Made by a program: the position numbers and the translations under genes. A DNA stretch of 64,000 bases, from NCBI GenBank assembly GCA_036925085.1, contig JAUPFP010000019.1:1245001-1309000 (forward strand), read 5' to 3'. Shown in pieces: positions 1-11,080 of this stretch. The first letter of the stretch is position 1. Each line of letters begins with the position of its first letter. The notes under the pieces were generated by a model, which was given only the letters and a program-made list of their open reading frames with translations, was not told the origin of the DNA and made no database searches. This DNA is from Brachycybe producta. Taxonomy: Eukaryota; Arthropoda; Diplopoda; Playtdesmida; Andrognathidae.

Positions 1-59
1 GGGTCTTCCTCCTTTATTCCAACCAAGGTAGTTAGAGACTGTGCCACACTGTGCCACAT

Positions 60-345
60 ACGTATACACGTACATACGTACACTCGTACACACGTACACT
101 CGCACACACGTACACTCGCACACACGTACACTCGCACACAAGTACACTCGCACACAAGTACACTCGCACACAAGTACACTCGCACACACGTACACTCGCA
201 CACACGTACACTCGCACACACGTACAATCGTACACACGTACACACGCACACACATACAAACGTATACACGTACAAATGTATATAAACGCACAATCGCACA
301 TACGTATACACACACACAATCGCACATACATATACACGCACATAC
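60..345. repeat. 16-bp minisatellite (CACACGTACACTCGCA)n
   Basis: About a dozen copies of a 16-bp unit run from about 60 to 260, then decay into looser CGTATACACA-type copies up to 345. Single-base variants (ACGTACAC versus AAGTACAC) mark subgroups. Because the unit is almost free of stop codons in several frames on both strands, long but meaningless ORFs cross it. It lies downstream of the last visible exon of the minus-strand BTBD8-like gene, so it is probably intronic there. Confidence 0.9.
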
Positions 346-387
<42 letters not shown>

Positions 388-532
388 TTATATATATATA
401 TATATGTATACGTATTTACATATATACGTATATACGAGTATATATGTCTACATGTGTATATATATGTATATATATATATGTATATGTATATATATGTATA
501 TATATATGTATATATATATATATATGTATATA

Positions 533-591
<59 letters not shown>

Positions 592-935
592 ACGTATTTA
601 AATATATATACGTATATACGAGTATATATGTCTACATGTGTATATATATGTATATATATGTGTGTGTATATGTGTGTATATGTGTGTATATAATCTATAT
701 ATGTATATATATATATATGTGTGTATATGTGTGTATATGTGTGTATATATGTGTATATATGTGTGTATATATATATATATGTGTATATATATGTATATAT
801 ATATATATACATAATTTTATATATATATATATATATATAATTATATATATATATATGTATATAATATAATATATGAATATAATATATAATGTATGAATAT
901 ATATATATATATATGTATTTATAACTATATACTGT
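340..935. repeat. (TA)n / (TATG)n microsatellite tract
   Basis: About 600 bp of alternating purine-pyrimidine DNA, mostly TATA with TATG and TGTG blocks. A segment near 402-470 (TGTATACGTATTTACATATA and what follows) recurs near 587-655, a local duplication. The tract can form hairpins and Z-DNA and is prone to length change. No gene is visible in it. Confidence 0.9.
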
Positions 936-1155
936 ATATATAAAAACTTCAAGCAAACTTTTTTCAGAAACAACACTACGATAAAATTCAAATTGTTTTC
1001 AAAACTTGGACAGTAGAAAATTTATACTAAAAGTTTTTTCATGGCAATGCCAGGAATGAATTTTCTCTGAATGGTAGAAAAGCTGCAATAGTTTTGCATA
1101 CAAACTTTGCATCAAGCTAAAGAGGACACAATAAAAACACAAAAGTTACGAGTAC

Positions 1156-1423
1156 CTTATGAAAGAAGTGGCAGTAATTCATCTTGAGATATAAAGTAAC
1201 GACGTCCTTAAGACCCTCGAGGCCAAACATGTCTGCTAACGACGCAAGTTCCGAAATATCCACATTCGCGGGAACAGATGATGCGCCGCTGTAAATATGG
1301 CACATTGCAAAGTGTACGGCGTCATAACTGAAACCTTGAAGCTTGATGATATTGCCTGAACTTTCAACCCAACCACCACTGAACATGGCAGCAAAGTAGC
1401 AACAGCGGGAAATCAATACACTC
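1156..1423 (-). CDS. BTBD8: BTBD8-like, coding exon 5 (second BTB domain)
   Basis: Minus-strand exon between an acceptor (TTTTTAAG before base 1423) and a donor (GTACTC after base 1156). It encodes most of the second BTB/POZ fold: SRCCYFAAMFSGGWVESS, then the YSG...ADMFGLEGLK helix region, ending YCHFFHK. From memory this matches vertebrate BTBD8 (SSYFAAMLSGCWAESS, ADMYGLEGLKE, YCNFFQK) position by position. The first base completes the codon opened by exon 4 and the exon ends in phase 0. BTBD8/APache binds the AP-2 adaptor and acts in endocytosis and synaptic-vesicle recycling in mammals; the same role here is inference. The rest of the gene lies beyond base 1 of the window. Confidence 0.88.
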
Positions 1424-1683
1424 CTTAAAAAGAAAAAAATAAACAAAAAAATTATTATAATAACTAGGGATGAGACATTCAAATCCTCGAATCTTAAAAA
1501 ATATAAGAAATTCGAAAACTCGAATCTTCGCGCTTTCTCAGTCTTTAGAATCCTAACCTAAAAAAAACCTGTTAAAAAATTTGGTAAAAACGGAGATTGT
1601 TGCAATTTCGGTGGTACCCGGATCGCCATAACCTTGTGGGCGACCCTGAGTGCCACAATGTTTTTTATTATTAATAATTTAAT

Positions 1684-2063
1684 AAGGCTGTACCGATCAC
1701 ACTTTTTTTTACCGATCACAGAAAAAAAAATCGGCATGCTGATCGATTTAACCGAGCCAATCATGCCGATTTTGGCTGCTTGCGTCGGCCAAGAAAGAAG
1801 CGGTTCGCATAAAAAAGTATGAAAAAACAGATTATAATTTTCAAGTTTACAAAGCAATGGCAATAAGACAACAATTTCCTTTTAAAGATGAATTAGTGCT
1901 AAAGTTGGTAATAAACTGATTCACCCTCCACCGCTGCCATTTTATCGGGGAGCAGACCTTATTGTTGAGTGCGTAAATGATCGAAAATCGGTTAACATTT
2001 ATTCGCCGATCCGATTTTTGCCGATTAGTAGTAAATTGACAAAAATCGGTTCAGTACAGCCTT
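1684..2063. mobile_element. MITE with AAGGCTGTACCGAT termini
   Basis: Left end TAAGGCTGTACCGAT and right end TTCAGTACAGCCTTA form imperfect terminal inverted repeats about 380 bp apart. The interior repeats ATCGG/CCGAT words, and no transposase frame is seen. It lies in intron 4 of the BTBD8-like gene. CCGAT-rich fragments near 4231-4330, 16045-16190 and 24615-24660 look like relatives. Confidence 0.6.
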
Positions 2064-3543
2064 AAAATTGAATATTTAATATTGTTTCATTTATTTGTAT
2101 CTTCTTAATGAATAATATAGGATTCTTATATGAAGGATTCGAGAAAATGTAGGATTCATTCCACCGCTAATAATATTTTTAATGCTAGCAATAAAAATAA
2201 AGCGACTCCAACTTAATAACTTTTAATTTAAGAAACATTTGCCCTAACGAAACAAAGCCTTTCTACACTATGATGCATTTAAAAGGTTCTTAACTGACAA
2301 AGACAGGCCACCACGGCCGTTGATGAGACTATACACCAAAACTCTGGATAATCTGTTTTGAAAAACGTTTATGAAAAACTTGAAAGGGTTTTAGAAACTA
2401 ATTCCAAATTTAGACAAAACGAAAAGTTGATGTTGCACAAACATTTCAGAAATTCACTAAAACCTACGTAAGAAATAACTTTTGGCGTAAAATGAAAAAG
2501 GATTGATTGAACATTTTTGTGAAAAGTCCATCCAAAAAGTACCAAACATTTTTGTTCCTGGCACATATGACCGGGTCCAGACAGGGCCAAAAACACGGCC
2601 GTCACCCGGTGGAGGTATTACACCGTTAAATTCAATGTGTCTGTTCACACAACAGCTTGCCATGACAGCTGGACAATGCCTTGGTCCTGCCACCAGGCCT
2701 GGGTGGATAATTCATGTTAATTTTCCCGGTCATGGTCCGGTCTTGCATCACAGATTAGAGAAAGTGGAGGAGTTTCAGTAATAATAATTATTAAGAAAAA
2801 TGAAACTCCCCTTAATGAGGCACGGCCCGATCAAGTGTCGTAGATGACCAAGCCAAGGCAAGGCAAGGCAAGGGCGGAACGCTGACGTCTCCCGGACAGT
2901 GGCATAGCCAAGGAGGGGGTTGTGGGTGTCAGAACCCCATCCCCCATGGGCCACAAATTTTTGGTTGAAAAGGGCTCTATCAGATAAAAAAAAAATTTGG
3001 GAACCGCTCCCTTAATCCGAATGGCTGACCCCCTCCCCCCCCCCAACCTTGAAAGAATAATGGCTACGTTACTGCTCCCGGACACGTGTGGTTTCCAGAA
3101 TACTGGGCAGATACAGGGGCAAAAGAAGAAACATTCACTGCACATTCTGTTATATTTTAAAAAAAAATAATTTCTCAATGTCAACATGACATCACAGAAA
3201 GTAACTCGACAAGTTCTTTACAATTTCTGCAACCATTGAAGCGGTGAGGAAATAGTAAGAGTAACAGAATATGCTTCTTATGAATGTCATCAATCTATAA
3301 AGCTAGAAATCAACATGAAACAGAAAACGGTGATTTAATTAACAAGTCGAATTGAATCGTATCATATCGGGTAATTTTCTTCCTAATTTTAATCAGAATC
3401 TTAAAGAAACATCCGATTCGATTGATAAGATTTGATTCATATGTGACTTTTGGCAATCTCTAACTGGCATTCACCTTCCTTCATTTATGCTAAAGGTTTC
3501 GAGCCCCCCCCCCCCCCCGAATGTTAATAGTTAATTTACGCAC
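2064..3543. other. Intron 4 sequence, no gene seen
   Basis: The rest of intron 4 of the BTBD8-like gene. It holds a short AAGGC-type tandem run near 2852-2872, and C-homopolymers near 3030-3045 and 3505-3518. The ORFs across 2369-3187 show no domain, codon pattern or splice context that supports a gene. Confidence 0.6.
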
Positions 3544-4091
3544 TTGTGAGCTTTGATATCACGGCCAGCAACTCGAACTGTTACGTCGGGATCAATTTCC
3601 ATAAGAAACATGTTCAAGAGATCCTTCCCAAGTTTGGAACATGGGCCGTAGAGAGATTTAATAGAATCATCATCAAAAGAACGAACGATTTCGCTATCAC
3701 TATAGACCGAATCACTTCTGACTTCTAACACCTGAGACGTCCGCTTAGCTGTTTTTTCCGTTACTGGAACTTTTTTCAATAGAGTAACAGCCGATTCACT
3801 TTTGGGCCGTTTGCGTGGTTGATTTATGGCAGCGACACGACGTCGTTGCACAACTGTATCTGTCGCTTCTTTTAATGGTTTCGCCGCCGAATTTGATGTT
3901 ACATCAATAAACATATAAACCGGAGGTGGTGCCAAAACCGATTCGACGTTAGTACGAGCTTTGTCGAAACCTCTGTCGTCTCCACAACTGCGAAAACCAT
4001 TTTTCGTATCCAGCTGCTCGTTAGTATTCTTGGTATCAATAAACATGAACACACTCTTTTTATTGACCGCACCAGCTGATGCTTCAGCTAC
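3544..4091 (-). CDS. BTBD8: BTBD8-like, coding exon 4 (linker and start of second BTB)
   Basis: The acceptor TTTATTTCTAG lies just before base 4091. The best donor is GTGCGT after base 3544, which gives phase 2 and joins exon 5 as ...KAHK-SVLISRCC, the spacing expected for a BTB domain. The first ~140 residues are basic and serine-rich linker (RRRVAAINQPRKRPKSES). The end, SKLGKDLLNMFLMEIDPDVTVRV then GRDIKAHK, is the first strand and helix of BTB2, like vertebrate SELGEDLLKLY...FKAHRAIL. A motif VFMFIDT/VYMFIDV occurs twice about 50 residues apart in the linker, perhaps a short internal repeat. A donor 4 bp downstream (GTAAAT) is also possible but breaks the frame with exon 5. Confidence 0.85.
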
Positions 4092-4423
4092 CTAGAAATA
4101 AAATTACAGAGAAAATCAGATAAGTTTAGTTCCCGTTTGCTTGGTTTCGACCAATTAAATGTAACAGAGTGACACGCAGTGACTCACAACATTTCCACAA
4201 TAAAGACGCACTAAACACGAGAAAAAGCATGCTTTCTAGAGGCCGATCGACTGCCGTATTGGCAAGCCGATGGTATCGGTGCCGATAGTTAAGGTTTTTA
4301 ATATATCGGCATTTCTAAACACCGATTATACCCATACTTTTAGGTGTGCAACAAAAACAGAGAAACTGGAAAATGAAACCTAGATAAATCTATAAATCTA
4401 TTAAAATTACTAATCTGAAAGGT

Positions 4424-4600
4424 ACGGAGCCCTGTTGAGGACATGGAATATTTATTTTATCTTGTCCGGACGCGATACTAAGTCCGGTCTGGATAAAAGG
4501 ATGAACACTGTAGGGTAACTATACTTTTTTATATCGGTGATTATATGGTGTTACGTTAAATTAAACTTGTTGCACGGTTTCTGGGGGCGCAGCCCCCCTT
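4424..4600. repeat. Fragment of the CCCTGTTGAGG inverted-repeat family
   Basis: Starts CGGAGCCCTGTTGAGGACAT and runs through GATACTAAGTCCGGTCTGGA and GATGAACACTGTAGGGTAAC. It matches the left arm of the better-preserved copy at 23358-23842. The right arm is missing. Intron 3 of the BTBD8-like gene. Confidence 0.6.
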
Positions 4601-4789
4601 TAACTAGTCTCTTTCATTTGAAAAGGCTATTTTTAGCCTTCATAATTAAATTTTTTTTAATAACTTCTAAAACTAAAAGCTACCAAATTAAATAGACTTA
4701 AAAGTTGCAACTTTTAAGTTAGCTGCTTTTTCACTTGACACGCGGAAACAGAAAAACTTTTACGCTAAAACTTCAATAATATATAGTAG

Positions 4790-5010
4790 ACTAGTGGGGT
4801 AACCCGTCGTAAATGACGGGAGCAAAATTCATAGGCAATTGTGCCCAGCATTAGAATTTCTTTTCCTCCGCCCTTTTATGACGTCAGACCAAGTAACAAA
4901 CCAATTAGAAATTGATGACGTTCATAAAAGGGCTGAGCAAAAGAAATTCTAATGCTGGGCACAGTTGCCCGTGATAAACTGTCGTTTAATTTTGCTACTA
5001 TTATCACCCC
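4790..5010. mobile_element. Palindromic MITE (CTAGTGGGGTAACCCGTC)
   Basis: An inverted repeat pairs 4833-4863 (CAATTGTGCCCAGCATTAG and following) with 4940-4970, and an inner pair flanks TGACGTCA-type sites. The first bases CTAGTGGGGTAACCCGTC recur at 28492, so this is a dispersed family. No coding frame. Confidence 0.65.
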
Positions 5011-5099
5011 TTTTATATTTGAAAGAGAAAATGAGTTTTTCATTTTCTCTGGTGTGCACATGCACGTCGTTTGTTCCTTTTTTACTCCTTTCATTTCAA

Positions 5100-5602
5100 T
5101 TTGAGTCTACCGGGCAGTGTAGTGAAACCCTGAAGGTGAAAGGATGTGTCGTGTTGTGCTTGATGGTGGCCACCATTTTCATCGTTCCTTTGTTCTTGGC
5201 GTGTTCTCCTGCTGGCTGGATTAGCCCGCAGTGATCGTCTCTCTTATTATTTTATTATCCTACACTGTGTCGTGTCCATTATTTCTGGGGAAGCTACCGA
5301 GGGGAGGGTGGAGGTTTCCGGCAAAGGAGTCCACCATAATCACCACTGTCCTGTACCGTCTTGTATCAGCTGGCGGCCGGTAGTTCGCTGTGCCAGTTTC
5401 ACGGAAAACCCTCCGTGGGTTCTCGCTGTTCTCGTCGGTCTTTCATCGGGCGATTCGCGGCGGGGCAGACTCGGGTTTTGCCGGTGCCACCACGACGTGC
5501 AAGAGGGCAGCTAATGCTGCGATCCCGGCCACAGAAGGAGTCTGATTATGGTAAGACGGAGTTTTACCGGACATTGTAACGGGCCCAAGTCGGGTTGTTA
5601 CA
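5100..5602 (+). mobile_element. Partial LTR, Gypsy-type family A
   Basis: The stretch from about 5240 to 5602 parallels the R-U5 half of the solo LTRs at 43254-43963, 14970-15752 and 48720-49454: GTGTCGTGTCCATTATT, a GGGAGGGTGG block, a GTAAGACGG block, then the conserved end CGGGTTGTTACA. Upstream similarity fades by about 5100, so it is an old, incomplete relic. Intron 3 of the BTBD8-like gene, antisense to it. Confidence 0.65.
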
Positions 5603-5634
5603 CAGTCAATAGTGAGAAAAAATTTTCCTCCTTT

Positions 5635-5780
5635 GTGGAGGACAGCTAGTCCTCCGGCCAGGACCGTCCTCCACGAAGGTAAACATGTCCTTCACACAAA
5701 TTATATAAAAACGTAAATACATTCGTGGAGGATGGTCCTGGCAGGAGGACAGTTGTTCCGGATGGAGGACTGTCCTCCAC
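5635..5780. repeat. Foldback element with GTGGAGGACAG arms
   Basis: GTGGAGGACAGCTAGTCCTC to about 5677 pairs imperfectly with 5724-5780 (TTCGTGGAGGATGGTCCTGG ... GTCCTCCAC). The 45-nt loop is AT-rich. Each arm carries shorter GGAGGAC/GTCCTCC palindromes. No coding capacity. Confidence 0.7.
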
Positions 5781-6874
5781 AGGTGGCAAGCCTAATTGTA
5801 CTACAATTTGACATGTAGTGTGAAGCCGCCTTTAGTTTATAAAGTGTCGTTTTCATGGTGATAGTTCTTTTGTGAGAGTAGCTGTCATGAAAATTCCGAT
5901 AGTTCACTCTCACAATAGCAACTGTCTACATGTCTTGAAGTAACGTAATAGTTGTCATGACAGTGATGTTTGACAGCACAAAACACACCAGCAGTAAAGA
6001 AATTTGTTTGAGTCAACAACAGCATTGCCTCTCCCTCCACCAGCCAATATTATAAGTGTGTTGTAGCATAAAAATTTTGTTCCTGGTTTTGGACTATTTT
6101 CTTAATTTAATCATTCCAGTCAAGTTTAATCTTAAAGAGATTTAAATAGAACTAAGTGTGCTGAACACGTTGCAGCAATCGGTTTTAAAATTAGTCAAGT
6201 AAAGGGTCCGGCAGTAGGTATTGACAGTTTTTATCGTGTGATTGTCAGCTTAGTAATTGAAACACAGAGATTAAAACGGAACATATTTATTCTATACATA
6301 AAGCAGTTTTCAAATATGCTTATTTTTAAAAAATTATGTTCGACAAATGTGCTCCTTCTTGTCTTTCGGATTCTTGGAGCCTGCTGCGAAAAGAATGCAT
6401 AATACGGTACAATACATCTGGGCCAAATCGCTCTAATTTCGTTGGTTATGTTGTTTCTCAACTCCTTTAATGTGTGGGGCCTGTCAACAAACACTGTTTT
6501 CCCCCCCTTTGCTTTCGGTTTTTCGCCACTTAAACTAACTCACTCCTGAAGTTAAATCGTCACTGTTCCTGATAGTATTTGGCCTGCTGAACACGTTTCT
6601 GGAATCGGATTTCAATTTGGATAAGTAGTTTTTATCCTATAACCTTTTTTATTAGATTCTGTCTTTTATTTTTTTGTAAAAGGTGCCATTTTTCCTGTTT
6701 CTTGTTTGTGATATTATTATTGAATCAGATAGAACTTTGTCTGCTGAAGATGCTGGTGAAATCAGAATTTTTGGTTATTACTGTTTTTCAAAAAAACGAT
6801 CTTTTTCTTTTTTTTTCTGTTTTGGTCTAATTACAAGCTTAATTTTTGGGCTCGTTTGGTTTTTGCTTTTAGTA

Positions 6875-7051
6875 ATGGGTTTTGTTAGTAAGGATCAGCT
6901 AAGGCAGGAAGTCGCACGGCTTCAGGCAGAGGTGTCTTTGCTGAGGGAAATGTTAGCTGTATTTGAGGCTAGCCCTTCCCCTACTGAAGAGCCTGTGTCT
7001 GCTGCCATGCCAGTCGGGTTAACACCAGTTAGGTCTGCACCAGGGGGCTAG
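6875..7051 (+). pseudogene. LINE ORF1, coiled-coil segment
   Basis: From the ATG at 6875 the frame reads MGFVSKDQLRQEVARLQAEV followed by leucine heptads, then a serine/proline/threonine hinge, and stops at 7051. This is the N-terminal multimerisation coiled coil of a CR1 ORF1 protein. The next 200 bp still encode, in another frame, the hinge motif PRTPICNRFDALGKVSRAQ seen in CR1 ORF1 proteins, so the original ORF1 ran on into the esterase segment at 7261. Confidence 0.65.
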
Positions 7052-7260
7052 GATGGAAGATGGGGGTTAAGGGGGCTAAGCTAGTTGGGGCCCTTTTAGT
7101 GTCACCCAGGACTCCTATATGTAATAGATTTGATGCATTGGGGAAGGTCTCTAGGGCCCAAGGGAAATTGTAGAATGTGTAGATGGGGTAAGGGGGCTAG
7201 GGTATCCTGTATGCCACGGAGGGCGAGATTTAGTTTTAAAGATGGGAGACAAATAGGAAA

Positions 7261-7701
7261 ATGCCTAAGACTAGATCTGTTGTCATTGTTGGTCACAGTA
7301 ATGTGAGGCGTATCGATAGGTGGGCTGTCCCCAAAGGAAATGCCACGAAGAAAGTTAGTGTGGCATGCTTACCGGGGGCTAAAATTGAGGATGTTGAGCA
7401 GTGTATAAGTAGGGCGGTACGGGGTGAAACTGCAGATGAGGTGCTAGTGGTGTTGCATGTAGGTGCTAATGATCTATGTAGACAGAGTGGTTCAGAAGTT
7501 TTAGATAATTTAGTTAGCTTAGCTCAGCATACAGTTAGCTCTAGGGTGGGGGTTAAGGTATGTGTTAGTGCAATCCCAGAGAGGGTGGATAGAGGCAACA
7601 TAGTCTTCCGCAGGGCCCAGTGGGTTAATGACAGATTAGTGGAGGCTTGTAGTCGGGTGGGGGTTCAGGTAATTGAGTGGAGCAGCTATGGTAGGTTTTA
7701 G
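7261..7701 (+). pseudogene. LINE ORF1, SGNH-esterase segment
   Basis: The 146-codon frame MPKTRSVVIVGHSNVRRIDR... carries SGNH blocks: block I as VGHSNVRR (family GDS-x-R), and block III as LHVGANDL. The C-terminal block continues after 7701 in another frame as DGVYFN, where families usually have DGxHFN, so the catalytic histidine position reads tyrosine. ORF1 esterase domains occur in many CR1 LINEs and are thought to aid membrane or RNP interactions. Decayed. Confidence 0.75.
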
Positions 7702-8010
7702 GGGTGAATGGAGTTATGATGGAGTGTATTTTAACACTCGTGCAGGAGAAGTAGTTGGTAAAAAGATAGGGGAATTTGTTGGTAATTTTTTAGTGTAGTG
7801 TTAGGGCCTGTGGGTGGTATTGGAGAAAGAGGGATTATTGCTATGAATTATGTTAATAATCTTTTTTCAGGAATTAATGCTGAGAGGATGACAGGGTCCT
7901 GTAGAATCCTAGCTCAACCACAAGTTCTGACTGCAACTCCATGTTCTAGGGATGCTGCAGTGAAAGGGAATTTTTCACAAGGGTCAGTTCTAAATAAAAA
8001 TACAAAAATA

Positions 8011-10132
8011 ATGGTTGTAAATTGCAGAAGTTTGCGGAGAAAGGTACCTGATTTCTTTGCGGCCATTGAAGAATCAAACTGTCAAATAATACTTGGAACT
8101 GAGTCATGGCTGGATGACAATGTTAGTAATCCATTAGTTTCCATGTAACTTTGTAATATATCGTAGGGACAGAGTGGGGCATACTGGTGGTGTTTTTATA
8201 GCAATTTCAAATTTGCTTAACAGCCAAAGGGAACAGGCATTTGAGACTGGGTGCGAGATAGTTTACTGAAGTGTATAACTTCTCAATGGGAATTTGAATT
8301 TCTTTCTATCGCCCACCAGGATCTTTAATTAGTGATATAGCTTCCTTTTGCTCATGTCTCGACGCCCTTCATCATGCGCACAATAACCCAGCTATAATTT
8401 TAAGAGGTGATATTAACTTCCCAAACAAACTGGGAACTTCGCTCAATTACAGGTGAGAATGATGTTACTTTAGCTGTTTCATTGTTTGAAAGTTTGAATA
8501 TTTACTCCATGGAACAGATGGTTATGCAACCAACTACGAATAGTAGAGTCCTTGATGTTGTAATAACTAACATTCCCCTTATGATATCTAATGTTAAGGT
8601 TTCTGAGGGAATTAGTGACCATCACATTGTAACTTGTGATGTCAAGGTTAATGCTAGGAGTACCATTAAATCCATAAGGCAGGTTAGTCTTTATAACAAA
8701 TGTAACTGGGATAGGTTTGTTGCTTATGCAGCAAAATTTTGAGAACTTTAAAAATAATTTTGATCAGCATGATGTTGATGAAAACTGGGCCATTTTTCAC
8801 ATCAAAGTTTGTTCCATTAAAGAAAGTCCAGGATGCCCAACACCAGCATGGTATACACCATGTGTTAAAAGGGCTCTTCGTAAGCAGCGATTATGGAGAA
8901 ATAGATACAGAGGTAATTCAAATTTATTGAATGCAAATGGTAAAAAAGAACTGGCATTGGCCGATAAGGATTTTAAAACTAAGAAACTCAGTAAATGGCT
9001 GCAAGAAGATCCAAAGCTGTTTTGGAGGTATGTCAAGCATTCTTGGGCTGGTGAGTACTTGCTCCAGCTCTTGTTGGGGCAAATGGAAAACTAATATCAC
9101 ACCCAAAATTGAAAGCTTCGTTGTTGAATGAACAATACAGGAGTGGTTTTACAACAGATGAAAATACTACACCTAAAACTTTTAAGTCTCGAACAATGCA
9201 TTCTTTGGGAAATACTATTGACCCTTAATAAAAAATAAGTGGAGGGACAAATGGAATTCATGCAGTAGTTCTTATAAAATTAGCTAGGGATGTGGGACCA
9301 TTTCTTCAGCTAATTTATCAGCAGTCTCTGGATCAAGGGGTTGTTCCAAGTATGTGAAAATTAGCAAATGTTACCCCAATATTTGTCTGGTAATAAGTTC
9401 GAAGCTGCAAACTATAGGCCTGTATCTCTAACTTCAGTGGTTTGTAAAATTCTTGAGCATATCATATACTCTGGCTGCATTAAGTTTCTCAAATCTCAAT
9501 CTCATTTATGATAACCAAAATGGTTTCCTGAGAGGGCACTCTTGTGAGACTCAACTTATCCTGGTAGTGGATGACCTCCAGAAAACTTTAGACAATGGTA
9601 AACCGGATGACATTGTGTTTCGTGACTTTTGTAAGGCATTTGACACTGTTCCACATTCAAAACTTCTGGCAAAAGTTGCAGCATATGGGTTGGGGGCAGG
9701 TAACCAAATGGGTAACTTCTTTTTTAAGTGAAAGGAAACAAAGGGTAGTTGTAAATGGGTCTCACTCAGAGTGGTTGGCTGTTAAATCTGGTGTACCCCC
9801 GGGTAGTGTGTTGGGTCCTCTTTTGTTCCTGATATTTATTAATGACCTCAGCAGCACAGTTGGCAGCAACTGTAGACTATTTGCTGATGATACTCTAATT
9901 TACAAAGAGGTTGATGGTATCCAAGAGGACATGGCAACTTCAGTTGAATGAGGGGAATTGTAGTGTTATGACGCTAACTCGGGGTAGAAATCCAATTGTG
10001 TTCAATTATAGTATGAATGACATTATTCTTCAGAGTGTATTCTTCAAGTGTTATAAGTACTTGGGGGTTACAATGACAGATGACCTTTCTTGGAAAAAAA
10101 ACACATTGATGGTGTTACTGGGAAAGCTCTAA
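8011..10132 (+). pseudogene. LINE ORF2: endonuclease and reverse transcriptase
   Basis: APE endonuclease blocks are visible as MVVNCRSLRRKVPDF then ILGTESWLDD (8011-8148), and further on as GISDHHIVTCDV (8611-8642). Reverse transcriptase blocks follow: QNGFLRGHSCETQL and FRDFCKAFDTVPHSKLL (9519-9667), VKSGVPPGSVLGPLLFLIF and FADDTLIY (9784-9903), then YKYLGVTMTDDLSW near 10060. The FADD catalytic motif is intact, but the reading frame changes at least five times. A C-terminal thumb remnant (RVIRQW-like) reaches about 10510. Confidence 0.8.
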
Positions 10133-11080
10133 AAATGCTTCGTTTTAGTCAAAAGACATTGGGCACCTGCCCAGCACAAGTTAAAACTATTGCCTAAAAA
10201 ACACAGCCTCATCTTAAGGCAGATTGTTTTTGGCAGGCACAAATGTACAGTGCTACAATGGCAAAGTTTGGCACATCACAGGGCTGAGTTAAGTTTGAAA
10301 TTGTTTGGGAAAATTACACATGGTGATAGTCCTAAACCACAGTCCAGTCATATTCATAAAGCACTATACATGGGCAGGGCTGACCACTAAATTAGGAAGA
10401 TTTTTGCTAGAACAGATTCATATTATTGGCCTTTTTTCCCTAGAGTTATAAGACAATGGAACCCTCTTCCTGAGGTAGTGGTGAATGGGGATAATTTTGT
10501 TTTGTGGGATTGACATTTGTATATTTATTTTGTTTTTATATATATGCATGTATACGTGCTTGACAATGCTTAATGCTACATGTGGACTTTTATGTCCCTC
10601 TGCCATAGGCCTATTTGGCTGCTAGCAGGGTACTAACTGTAATTGTAATATTTCCCTACAAGTGGTCACTCAACAGCTATTACTATTGCGATAGTTTTGT
10701 ATGCATGGTGATAGTAATCATGATAGTTACTATCACTGTCGCAATTGTAGTGTCAACTACCTAGTCAAATGTGATAGCGTGATAATGCCATCGCGACAGT
10801 GCGATAGTGACTATCATGCACTGGTGTGCCCAATGATAGTTCTTGCGATAGTTGCTCTCATGACAGCAACTATCATGAAAACTATCATCGTGAAAACGAG
10901 GCTTAACAGAAAATGGTTTATTTTTAAGTATGTTATTCAATATACTTTTATTACGGCAGGTTGCCGAAGCAAAATCAAAGTTTCTAGACACAATTACGGG
11001 CAATTACGCTAATTTATATATGATAATTGTGTTCACAAAGTATAAACCCCATTTACCAATTTAGATTTTCAAGATTTTAC

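Larger units (their letters stand above)
6052..10646 (+). mobile_element. CR1-type LINE, near full length, decayed
   Basis: A non-LTR retrotransposon inserted in the MITE above with a 6-bp target duplication AATATT (6046-6051 and 10647-10652). It has an ORF1 with a coiled coil and an SGNH-esterase domain, then ORF2 with an APE-type endonuclease and a reverse transcriptase. This layout is typical of CR1-clade elements. Both ORFs are cut by several frameshifts and stops, so the copy is dead. The 3' end is TAACTGTAATTGT with no long poly(A). It lies in intron 3 of the BTBD8-like gene on the opposite strand. A 3' fragment of the same family sits at 35264-35655. Confidence 0.85.
5841..10904. mobile_element. 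ACTATC-rich palindromic MITE, split by a LINE
   Basis: The left part is 5841-6051 (starts AAGTGTCGTTTTCATGGTGA) and the right part is 10647-10904 (ends ATCATCGTGAAAACGAGGCT). The ends are imperfect inverted repeats, and the body is full of GCGATAGT/ACTATCGC words. A second copy at 35656-36022 runs straight across the junction (CCAAATTTCCCTACAAAG), which shows that the intervening LINE is a later insertion. Native length is about 460 bp. Confidence 0.75.

Noticed and set aside
32-991. ORFs of 79-272 residues (THTYTRT, YIYIYI)
   Set aside because: Translations of the 16-bp minisatellite and the (TA)n tract; frames stay open on both strands only because the DNA is repetitive.
2369-3187. ORFs of 78-118 residues in intron 4 of the BTBD8-like gene
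   Set aside because: Low-complexity or unremarkable frames in both strands with no domain, splice context or conservation signal that I can see.
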